The translations under genes and the position numbers were made by a program. This document shows, one piece after another, positions 11,301-19,100 of a stretch of 64,000 bases of DNA. Each line of letters begins with the position of its first letter. The first letter of the stretch is position 1. The DNA lies in assembly GCA_905160935.1 (NCBI GenBank), contig CAJHZI010000547.1, positions 420,501 through 484,500 of the forward strand. The letters are read 5' to 3'. The notes beneath the pieces are model-generated. The model ran no database searches and had not been told where the DNA came from. It saw only the letters and a list, made by a program, of their open reading frames with translations. The stretch is from Enchytraeus crypticus (lineage: Eukaryota > Annelida > Clitellata > Enchytraeida > Enchytraeidae).

Positions 11301-11899
11301 GGCTCAAAGTTCATTTCTATTTTTTTTACGTAAAATATTTTCGTCTAGCTTTAACTGCATCCTTGTTAGCTAAATGATTATACGAGAAAATGGAATTAAT
11401 TATTTGAAATCATAGAACTTATAAACAAACTAGAGTGTTTAGCTAGCAATGAATTAACTTCCAGCCAAGACTCTTGCAGTCCTTCTAAAGATCGGATTTC
11501 AGATTCATTTGCCTAGCTAATGTCTTAACTCTCTCTCAGATAGTTATCAAACAAACTGCTTGTATTGTCTTAGCCCACATTAGATGTTCCCAAAAACAAG
11601 TATTATAGTACGCGAAATGATCAACTTGGTTGATATCCATCACTTTTAATACCACATGTTTAAACCGTTAGGCAATTTAACCCATATTCCGTATAACAAA
11701 TCCAGTGTATGTCCGAGATTTCACTCTCAGATCAGCGCGGCTTGAATTCGAACCCAGTTCAATTCGCCTCGCATTTACAAACTGGACGTTAAATCTTCAT
11801 TGATTGTGTTTTGCAGATGAATTGTCAGCCGAGAGAGACAAGTACAAGACGATCAACAACGAGCTTGATGTTACGTTCGCTGAGCTCGCCGGGTTCTAA
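517..11899 (+). CDS. Tropomyosin (3' eight coding exons; 5' end outside window)
   Basis: Actin-filament-binding parallel coiled coil that gates myosin and other actin partners. CDS join: 517-642, 4570-4703, 6265-6382, 6592-6662, 7374-7449, 8694-8756, 10452-10521, 11817-11899, all GT-AG with compatible phases. The 246 encoded residues are continuous heptads rich in E, K and L with no proline. Family landmarks include [10 protein letters not shown], the block [13 protein letters not shown], and the C-terminus TFAELAGF. Exon sizes 126/134/118/71/76/63/70 equal the classic vertebrate TPM exons 2-8, so this is residues about 39-284 of 284. Exon 1 (residues 1-38), the start codon and promoter are upstream of the window. 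No duplicated alternative exons were seen in the introns, unlike vertebrate TPM genes. The final Y-to-F (AELAGF rather than AELAGY) is minor. Assignment to tropomyosin is secure; orthology to a numbered TPM paralogue is not attempted. Confidence 0.95.
647..893 (+). repeat. 33-bp tandem array starting at intron position +5
   Basis: About seven units of roughly 33 bp, each beginning GATTAAGTGA and containing CACTGTAATCTG, with one unit longer than the rest. The first unit begins four bases inside the tropomyosin intron, directly after the GTAA of the exon 2 donor. Confidence 0.8.
894..2430. other. Tropomyosin intron sequence, no gene seen
   Basis: AT-rich intron. It holds a CT/TCTCTC microsatellite at about 1773-1836 and a short direct repeat GGCGTACATCAAT at about 903-945. 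An open frame at 997-1239 (+) has no recognisable domain and no coding support. Confidence 0.6.
2725..2920. repeat. (AAT)n/(ATT)n microsatellites
   Basis: AAT trinucleotide tract at about 2725-2795 and ATT/ATA tract at about 2862-2935, on either side of the retroelement 3' end at 2793-2852. Confidence 0.8.
2793..2852 (+). repeat. Retroelement 3' end, left arm of inverted pair
   Basis: About 60 bp (TCAGCACG...ATCGTTTTTATCAA.CCTCGGGTTC..ACACCGGGGTA) that reappears in reverse complement at 3184-3240. The right copy follows a retroelement coding fragment, so this is read as the 3' end of a second, opposite copy of the same element. Confidence 0.65.
3095..3157. repeat. (TA)n microsatellite
   Basis: TA dinucleotide tract with small interruptions between the two inverted retroelement ends. 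Confidence 0.85.
3184..3240 (-). repeat. Retroelement 3' end, right arm of inverted pair
   Basis: Inverse complement of 2793-2852, about 85-90% alike by eye. It is downstream (on the - strand) of the coding fragment at 3260-3659, as a 3' UTR would be. Confidence 0.65.
3260..3659 (-). mobile_element. Retroelement polyprotein C-terminal fragment
   Basis: The - strand frame 3659-3369 contains [19 protein letters not shown] and then [10 protein letters not shown], a domain I recognise from C-termini of abundant invertebrate retroelement proteins (usual form: RPDG..PW..GK...WDVTV.DT). In other copies RPDG..WDVT looks like a PD-(D/E)XK nuclease core; here PD has become PY. Downstream, in another frame, NSFKPL-like residues can be read, so there are frameshifts. 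Family assignment is by memory, not by search. Confidence 0.5.
3840..3915. repeat. Two-copy ~35-bp direct repeat
   Basis: CCATTGTTACGGTCGATCGT and CCATTGTTACGGTAGATGGT follow similar TCGTACTGTxTGTA segments, giving two imperfect adjacent copies. Confidence 0.6.
4570..4703 (+). CDS. Tropomyosin exon 3 (residues ~81-125)
   Basis: Acceptor TATGCTCAG, starts VQNEVQTV, ends ATKAADDSE plus AG before GTAAAT. 134 nt, phase 0 to 2. The preceding frame 4519-4569 is intron read-through. Confidence 0.93.
4757..4815 (-). mobile_element. RTE-like (family B) 3' tail
   Basis: (ATC)n followed by CTTCTTCTTCCCTCGAATCA and GTTTAACTAG, the inverse of the KLGFKGR-stop plus (ATG)n end seen best at 6790-6960. Confidence 0.5.
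4871..5018 (-). mobile_element. RTE-like (family A) 3' tail
   Basis: Inverse of the family's EVKRRAEDR..W region and its GGAC-TGCC-agtgGGCAGT tail; matches the end of the copy at 47943-48345. Confidence 0.55.
5341..5640. repeat. CT microsatellite and CAGT-rich simple sequence
   Basis: (CT)n at 5341-5375, pyrimidine-rich sequence to about 5535, then repeated TCAGTC/TCGTC motifs at 5568-5632. No coding signal. Confidence 0.7.
6265..6382 (+). CDS. Tropomyosin exon 4 (residues ~126-164)
   Basis: Acceptor ACTGCCTAG, begins GRKVLENR, contains [12 protein letters not shown], ends DRKFEE before GTAAAT. 118 nt. Confidence 0.93.
6592..6662 (+). CDS. Tropomyosin exon 5 (residues ~165-188)
   Basis: Acceptor [30 protein letters not shown], donor GC|GTATGT. 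71 nt, phase 0 to 2. Confidence 0.93.
6790..6960 (+). mobile_element. RTE-like (family B) 3' end
   Basis: Reads [10 protein letters not shown], then [30 protein letters not shown] and a stop, followed by ATGATGATG. This is the post-RT C-terminus and 3' tail of a second RTE-like family; stops show it is dead. Reverse copies: 27480-27750, 29485-29700, 56415-56550. Confidence 0.65.
7155..7310 (+). mobile_element. tRNA-derived SINE, family T
   Basis: A-box-like AGTGGCGAAGTCGGTAAG, B-box GGGTTCAAATC, then a core CGTCACTGACATCGCTTTCG and GAAACTAACGTTAACC, ending in a T-rich stretch. Sister copies at 11095, 29955 and 46308. Confidence 0.75.
7374..7449 (+). CDS. Tropomyosin exon 6 (residues ~189-213)
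   Basis: Acceptor [29 protein letters not shown], then IFEEE before GTAAGT. 76 nt. Contains the family's most invariant block. Confidence 0.94.
7450..8037. other. Tropomyosin intron, nothing recognised
   Basis: AT-rich intron with an ATT-rich patch near 7510. No repeat family member or coding segment recognised. Confidence 0.5.
8038..8585 (-). mobile_element. RTE-like (family A relative) fragment
   Basis: On the - strand it reads the post-RT region in order: [20 protein letters not shown], a [12 protein letters not shown]-like segment, and further on a W..NIANEE..VDRQLK-like stretch. Diverged and full of stops, clearly older than the 60 kb copy. Confidence 0.6.
8694..8756 (+). CDS. Tropomyosin exon 7 (residues ~214-234)
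   Basis: Acceptor [29 protein letters not shown], then E before GTTTGC. 63 nt, phase 0. Confidence 0.93.
9200..9310 (+). mobile_element. LINE 3' tail fragment
   Basis: Similar in layout and wording to the ends at 21990-22075 and 23768-23892: TTTCCATTCATAC..., GTTGAACA..TGTTTTGTAG, ATGCGTGTGA, then AAT/AATAA repeats. Confidence 0.4.
10318..10450 (-). mobile_element. tRNA-like SINE fragment
   Basis: On the - strand: A-box-like TTAGTCCAAGTGGTTA and, about 70 bp on, B-box GGGTTCGATCCTCGCCCC. It sits against the acceptor of tropomyosin exon 8. No tRNA cloverleaf of normal spacing is formed. Confidence 0.5.
10452..10521 (+). CDS. Tropomyosin exon 8 (residues ~235-257)
   Basis: Acceptor [29 protein letters not shown], then KLE, G|GTAATT. 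70 nt, phase 0 to 1. Confidence 0.93.
10522..11094. other. Tropomyosin intron, nothing recognised
   Basis: AT-rich. Apart from a short direct repeat of TAGGCCTACAT near 10617-10653, no recognised element. Confidence 0.5.
11095..11220 (+). mobile_element. tRNA-derived SINE, family T (degraded)
   Basis: B-box GGGTTCAAATCC, core CCCGTCACTGACATCCTATT and GAAAACTGACGTTAAATATG align with the copies at 7155 and 46308; the A-box half is poor. Confidence 0.6.
11595..11805. repeat. Interspersed repeat, copy 1 of 2
   Basis: CCGTTAGGCAATTTA, TTCCGTATAAC, TGTCCGAGATTTCACTCTCA, GATCAGCGCGGCTTGAATTC and GAACCCAG recur in the same order at 40440-40605. The end carries a tRNA B-box-like GGGTTCGAATTC on the - strand. 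Confidence 0.7.
11817..11899 (+). CDS. Tropomyosin last coding exon (residues ~258-284, stop)
   Basis: Acceptor [39 protein letters not shown]. The overlap region with the next tropomyosin dimer is therefore of the AELAG type. A single version of this exon is visible. Confidence 0.94.
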
Positions 11900-12193
11900 C
11901 CTCTACATTACGATCTTTTCTGCGTTGGATAAATGTTATACTTCCTGAACATTGTGGTAGTTTTGCAGAAAGTTAAATTTTAAGAACAGTCTTTAGATTC
12001 GCTATTCTAGTCCAATATTTGATACTTATCGACACGGCATTGCTATTAATGAGTTTGTTAACATTATTAACAAAACTTCTTACGTGTACGGAGTTTCTTG
12101 AAAGCGTATATACTAGTAACAGAACACGATAGAGACCATACATCTTCATTAACAAATTTATCTAGACTCAATATTAAAAATTTATGCCAGAAA

Positions 12194-12199
12194 AATAAA
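12194..12199 (+). terminator. Possible tropomyosin poly(A) signal
   Basis: AATAAA about 295 nt after the stop codon. First clear hexamer on this strand; not proven. Confidence 0.4.
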
Positions 12200-12399
12200 A
12201 CAGTTTTATTAATCAGAGGCGTGGTGACTTATCAAGTACAGTTAATGTGTAGTCTTAATCTGCAATATTGTAAGCGCTCGAGCAAACATCTTATGTGTAT
12301 TCATAATCTGCAAAGACGTTAACAGCCTCACATTTCTCATCATCTGTTATAGTATGACCTAAATATTTATCTTATACAATTTATTGTAATACTACCTTA

Positions 12400-12651
12400 A
12401 CCTCTATCCTGAGACACTCTCATCATCACTTTCGTCTTTTTGATGTTAATCTTCATGCCATATTTCAATGTCGTATCATTCAGACTACTCATTATCTTCT
12501 GCAGTTCAGTCTCACTTCCCGCTATCATTCCTTGATCATCTGCAAATCTTACATCTTGTAACAATTTTCCTCCTACTTATATTCCTTCGTCCATGTCTTC
12601 CACGGCTTCCTCCATCATTGCCTCGGTGTACATGTTAAACAGCAGCAGCCT

Positions 12652-12655
<4 letters not shown>
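12400..12655 (-). mobile_element. RTE-like (family A) RT fragment
   Basis: On the - strand reads [56 protein letters not shown]: end of the RT domain including the ADD box. Lies between the two genes' 3' ends. Confidence 0.75.

Positions 12656-12715
<60 letters not shown>
12652..12715. repeat. (TA)n microsatellite
   Basis: Almost pure TA tract at the truncated 5' side of the LINE fragment. Confidence 0.9.
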
Positions 12716-12718
<3 letters not shown>

Positions 12719-12922
12719 CATATATATGCATATTATAGATATACTACAATATTTTCCTAAGCGTTCTAAAACATAAAAATTTTAATAATATATACTTAAA
12801 TGAATTATTTAGCGATAAAATACCATGCTAATAAGGCATTCACCAAAGAATATAATCAAATAATGTTCATTCTATAAAAACATACTCAAAGGATTTCATA
12901 AAAGAATGTTTATAAGTGACAT

Positions 12923-12928
12923 TTTAAT
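12923..12928 (-). terminator. Possible SKIC3 poly(A) signal
   Basis: ATTAAA on the - strand about 60 nt after the SKIC3 stop. Variant hexamer only, weak. Confidence 0.25.
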
Positions 12929-12989
12929 GAAATCTCTCAAGAGACAAAGCAACGCTTTTTATACATCTCTACTAATTCATATGTTGTCG

Positions 12990-13064
12990 CTAACTGTTCT
13001 GATGCTTTTCATAAAGCTCGATCAACCTTTGATCGTCTTCTTTCTTCGCCAACTTTAGCATCTC
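12990..13064 (-). CDS. SKIC3: SKIC3 exon 43 (last, with stop)
   Basis: Acceptor [30 protein letters not shown] then HQNS and TAG. Matches the human C-terminal YAKDDYELIDVL region. Confidence 0.88.
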   Translation of the reverse strand, partial: EMLKLAKKEDDQRLIELYEKHQNS

Positions 13065-16000
13065 CTGTTTTTAAGGAAAACAAAAAGATAGCACTAAAAC
13101 ACTGAACAAATCAAAATAATATGAACAATGATAAAGAGTGCAGTCAGAATATTTTAAACAAAGCACTAACGTAAAGGACTCAAAAAGATCCGCTGCAAAT
13201 ATAACTTCCATCAAATGCGGCAGATACTGAGTCCCAGTATGAGGAAAGAATCCTTGTTCACTGGCCTGACCTCGCGTTCACTCTCCACAACAAAACGACA
13301 CTTGCTAACTCTCACAGCACAGTTCTCTAGATTTATCGTACATTAGCAACTGCCAATATAGATATCATTCACGTGGAGGCATACTCGTCACTGTTCCACC
13401 GATGATGCTGGATTCTTCGTCATCATATTTTACACATTCACGCCACTGATCCTACTTTATTATTAGTATTTGTTAGAGATGGGAATCGAACCGAACCAGA
13501 ACCGAACCCTAAAATCTAGAATTTTGACCGAACCGAACTCGAACCCAGACTCTGACCGTACCCGAACCGCACCCGAACCTCGTTAAGTTATTTTATTTTC
13601 AAATGTCAAAAGCCAGAAAAATTTCTATGATAATAAATCAAATATGGATTAGAATACAATCAGCTTATAAACTAAAATCTTTCGGAAAAATTGACTTAAC
13701 CACAAAAGTGTCACCCTCATTCCACTGCTTGCATCAAGAGGTAAACGTCTAGTGATAAGAAAAAATAAAAAATTGTAAATAATATAATCGACAGTAACGG
13801 TAAAGTCACAAGAAACCTTTATCTCCGCTGAATTATTCTCATTCAGATGTTGAGTCATCAACTGATAAGCGAGAGTTCTCTGCACTTTCTCATTTCTGTT
13901 CAATCTAGAGCAAACAACCGAAGTTTAATAAAAATCAGTTAGGTTCAATATATCTAGAAACTCGTAGACTTAATAAATTGCTGAAAGGTTTAGTGAGCTA
14001 GGTTAAACAGTTGACATTTAATTCCTCAAATAGGCTACAGATTGAGCAAGCAAATTGAAGCATAACAAGTAGGGATAAACATGCCCTTAATCTATATTCG
14101 GGGTCGACATGGAGGCGTCTAGATCGGAAATAAACATTAAGGTCGGATATCCATCGGCCTGACATCACCAAGTGTACATGCCTAGGTTTTTATTCGCGCC
14201 ACCGAAGAGAAAACCCTTATTCGCTTTGCAGTCTCGAATCCGCGACCTTTCATTTGAGAGCTGAGCTCTCTAGCACTGCGCCACGAGGCGTTCCTGTAAT
14301 TCTTTCGTATATAACTTCAATAAAAATCGTATTATGACATTTGTATCCTGACCCTCCTTAAACTGGAATTCTAGGAAAGAACATGATGATAATGATATAA
14401 ATACAATAAATAAGAGCTATCTAATATCTTCGTTCTGTAATTAGTAATCATAAGTTAAAAAAATATTATAGAGTGCAGACTAAAAAGAAGTCGCCAAACT
14501 GTGTGAATAGCTAGAAGGCATGGGAATTAATAATAATACAGTTCACAGCACAAAGTGTTTACATGAAGAATTTAAAAATATATAATTGGCACACTGCCAG
14601 ACGAAAAATTAGTGACAAAATTTCTTCATAAATTAAGAGACATCATTTCAAAATCAAATCACCACGAATGCATCTAATTTATAGGTACCTTTTACAACGT
14701 CAACTAACTGACGCCATTCTTAAGGAAAAATTAATGAATTTTAAATTGTTCACTTGTAGTAGCATAACTTAAATACATAACAGTATCTGAGGCGATTTTT
14801 CCTTTCCTTTCAAAGATAGGCCTACAGCTAGAATAGGATGTCAAGAAATTTGTGCACTTTTTTGATTAAACAATTCTCAAATTTCTCAAATCCTACACCA
14901 AAAACACTGCGGTTAAATCGTCAGTTTAAGATGCAAGAAAGTAACATAAAAATGAAGACATTAGTCACCGGGTCAGCTTCAGCCAGTCAGTATAATAACC
15001 GTGAGCCTCAATAGTTTTCCCTTCCGTGAGGTAGATTTGAGCCATCATCTGAAATCATAGTACAACTATTATGCGACGGAATAAGTTTAACTCACCTGAA
15101 AACTATTTTATTCCAAAGCAAATTAAACAGATTAATGTAAGGGTCAAGACTTTTGCTAACAGAAAATTACTGATATTGATAAATATGCACTATCTGGAAA
15201 AAATAAAAATCACTATGCAGATTATTAGAAATATAGGATTGCATTAAAAGCCTAATTTGCATTTATATAATTAACACTAAGCAGTTGCCAATTTCTAAAA
15301 TTTTTAATTTAACATTTATGTAAAAGAAAGGAAATGAAGAAACTGCAGGAGCAAACATTTAAATGACCAAGGAATGGTAGCGGGCAGCGAGACTGGACTG
15401 CAAACGATAAAGGATAGGCTGAATGATACGGCATTAAGATATACCATGAAAATTAATATAAAAAAGACCAAAGTAATGAGAGTGTCAAAAAATAAAGGTG
15501 ACGTTAATATCACAATAATTGGTACGAAATTGGAACAGGTAAGGAGTTTCAAATATTAGGGTCATACTATAACCGATGACGGGAAATGTAAGACTGAAAT
15601 ATGCAGTAGGATTGCACAAGCAAAAGCGGCCTATGGTAATAGGAATGAACTTTTAACAAAAAATCTGACGAAAGACACAAAGATAAAGATAGTGAAAACT
15701 TTGGTTTGGATCACGCGTTTGTATGGATGTGAAACATGGGCCTTAAGGAAGGAAGATATTAGGAAACTGGAGGCATTGGAAATGTGGATTTGGAGAAGAA
15801 AGGAGAGAATTAGCTGGACTAAAAATGTTACAAATGAGGAAGCTCTGGAGAGAGTTGGCACAGATAGACAGTTGATAAATGTATTCAGAAATAGGAAGAA
15901 GAGTTGGATAGGACACATTCAAAGGGGGACGGTCTATTAAGAGAGGTCATAGAAGGTAGAATGGAAGGAAAAAGAGGCAGGCCGAGATTAGGCATGTTAG

Positions 16001-16121
16001 ATGATGTAAAGATCACTCATATTTGGACATAAAGAGAAAAGTGGAAGACAGAGAAGAATGGAGGCGTTACGGATCTACCAGTAGGCAGTGCACTGAGAGA
16101 GAGAGAAAGAGAGAGAGATAG

Positions 16122-16191
<70 letters not shown>

Positions 16192-19100
16192 TTAAATTAA
16201 ATGTAGAAAAACCCTAAATTTAAAGACGGATTGACAGAAAAGCAAATATCGTTATACGACCTTCCTAGTCACACAGTGATGTGTTTAGGAATTGAGGAAT
16301 TCACTGAGTTTACGATTTTCTTATCGTTGAGCAGCTATTTTTATTTAGAATATCATAAAACACAAGATCTGTACCAGACAAATGCTAGGATCGTCTCTCT
16401 GCTGCGCGAGACCATTCAGTAGACTAGAGTCGTTGTTGAGATGAGCGAGTAGAGCCGTGAACAACGTGTCTGAACTGTACACCCAGGTGGCCTGTACAAT
16501 CAACAGACGTGTACAACAAGGTCGTCTGTACAAACAACAGAACTGTACAACAAGATCGCCTGTACAAACAACAGAAGTGTACAACAAGGTCGCCTGTACA
16601 AACAACAGAACTGTACAACGAGGTCGTCTGTACAAACAACAGAACTGTACAACCAGGTCGCCTGTACAAACAACAGAACTGTACAAACATGTCTCCTGTA
16701 CAAACAACAGAACTGTACAACCAGGTTGTCTGTACAAACAACAGAACTTTACAACAAGGTCGCCTGTACAAACAACAGAACTGTACAACCAGGTCGCCTA
16801 ACAACAGAACTGTACAACCAGGTCGCCTGTACAAACAACAGAACTGTATAAACAGGTCGTCTAAACAATCAACAAAATTATATAATCTGGTGATCTACAA
16901 ACAAAATCCAAAACTCATTACTTCTGAAAACTGTTCCACAATGTGAAAAAATGAAGGTTGGTATAATTCAAGAACATTAATGTAACAGCAAAATAAATAT
17001 GAGTCAAATATCTTTAATCTAATAAATTGATGACTGACTAGAGATCATTAAATTCGCACTATAAAAACCAAATAATTAATAATTATAACAATAATTATAA
17101 AAATACAAAATAAGAATTATAATAATAAAAAAAGTAGCAATATTACTAGTACCAGTAGTAATGATAAAATAATAGTGAAATACTACAATTATACTAACAA
17201 TATTAATAAGAAATATAACCAACAATAATAACAATGATTAGTAGTATTTATAGTTTAAATACCTTTATTTTTCAGGACTGATACAAGGGACGTCCTTTAT
17301 AGCTGCTGTTACTACAATCAATTCACCTAAACTGAATTGCAGAACAAGCCTTAAAGATAAAAAAGATGAAGAATTGTTTCAACCAGTCTAATAAATTTAT
17401 TTTAAACTTTGGAAAATATACTCACTGAGGAGTCTCTCTCTTCAGTGCACTGCCAAGTGGCAGGTTCAAGGTACGTATTCATACTCAAAGTCTGCTTTCT
17501 CGCTCCATAAGAGCACTCCTTAGATCAACAAGTTAATCCCTTCACAAAGTCTAAGCCTTATCCAAATCTTGTAGCCTATAGCTTGGGGAAATATGGCTTC
17601 TGAGGTGGTTTCCCGTTGCCTTCTTCAGTTAGCCGGATTAACTACCGTTTAGTCTCGGGGAAAAATATTTCATGGTGAGGTGGGTCCCCTCTTGCCATCC
17701 TCAGCTCCTGCCTTAGTCGCCTCTTACGTACACGCAGCAGATTGTTTGCGGTTGCCCTATTCTGCAGTGGTCCAACCACACCCGAGCACAACACGGAGGA
17801 GTTTCAACAGAGATTTCTGTAGTGGTATAGAGTAATGTATCTAAGAATGGTTCGAACAGACCTGCTCCAGAAAGGCTTTGGCTGAGTCGAGACGCTGAGC
17901 TACAAACTGAGCGAGCACATACTGCCCAGCACACCAGTGATGAAGCTGTTTGAGCAAGTTCTTGTTTCCTGTGCTAAGAGTCATTTCTGATTCAACTATT
18001 AATCAATCAATCAGTCAATCAATCGATCAATAAATAAATGAATCATTCAAGAATTAAATCATTTTAACAGAGAGAGCAATATAAAATCGTAAAACTGCCA
18101 AACAATCACATAGATAACAATATTTTGAAAGAGAGTGTCAAGTCGATTTCCATATGATCTTTTAGATAAAAAATTGACCCAAAATGATACTAGTGTCCTG
18201 AGCTATTTGAGCGTATTGTATAGAAATGCATAACAGAATAAAAATATTTTCATTGGAAATATTCAAAAGTCACATGAGAGTCAATTCAGAGTTAGCAGAG
18301 TCAAAGAAGCATTTTAACAGTGGGAATACAGTAGAAAGCGTCATTTAAAAATGCTGTAAAAGAAACTGAACTGATCGACTGGTCTAGTCCAAAGCATGTT
18401 TGCTGGTTAAGCAAGTCACGACAATCAGCTCCAGCACGATACTGGCCCTGACAGTGTCCTTGTGAGGAAGACACAGACGTTAAAAGCTACGCTATATCTT
18501 TAAACAAACCTCTAGACATGAGATGCATGGACTGAGTTAGAAAGTAAGCAAACCTCTAGACATGAGATGCATGGACTGAGTTAGAACGTAAACAAACCTC
18601 TAGACATGAGATGCATGGACTGAGATAGAACGTAAGCAAACCTCTAGACATGAGATGCATGGACTGAGTTAGAATGTAAGCCTGTAGATCCAGATGTGAC
18701 ACGTCATCAACAATCCGCTCAATGTTCTCACAGTGAGACGTTGCTAACAGCAAACACCAGTTCGACAGTTTGTCTGCAATAGAGTACACCAATCATACAT
18801 TATGCCAGAAATATTACTTACAGCACAGTTTTAACAACATACAATCTAATGAAAATCCGTTTAAATTTTTATTAGAGCAGTATTGTTAGTCCGAGATTTT
18901 AGGACCTTGATCTTGAAGAAGGATTGTCATATATGATCGTATACATGACAGAAGTAGTTATTCACTTCCAGTAAACGTAGAGGTTTAATAATAAAAACTT
19001 TATAACTCGTACTATATTAAATGATGCTAGAAATGCTTAACTTTTGTTTTCTCAGCCGAATTTTCGACCTATGACGCGTTGTAGTATACTAACATTATTA

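Noticed and set aside
13487-13582. hAT-type transposon end
   Set aside because: GAACC-rich tract alone; no matching inverted end or 8-bp target duplication seen.
14200-14310. A functional tRNA on the - strand
   Set aside because: A- and B-boxes are spaced as in a tRNA, but stems are not convincingly paired; treated as SINE or pseudogene.
16457-16946. Two long + strand frames rich in N, T, Q and R across the 34-bp array
   Set aside because: Any stop-free 34-bp unit gives long frames on both strands; no start context, no known domain, and the array belongs to the - strand gene.
17240-17420. Possible additional SKIC3 exon reading [16 protein letters not shown]
   Set aside because: In-frame stop before the only donor, and exons 37 and 38 already join in phase without it.
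17745-17850. Possible SKIC3 exon after ACCACTACAG ([10 protein letters not shown])
   Set aside because: Would fit only with a different exon 38 acceptor; the direct join 37-38 matches the family length better, and the segment overlaps a SINE.
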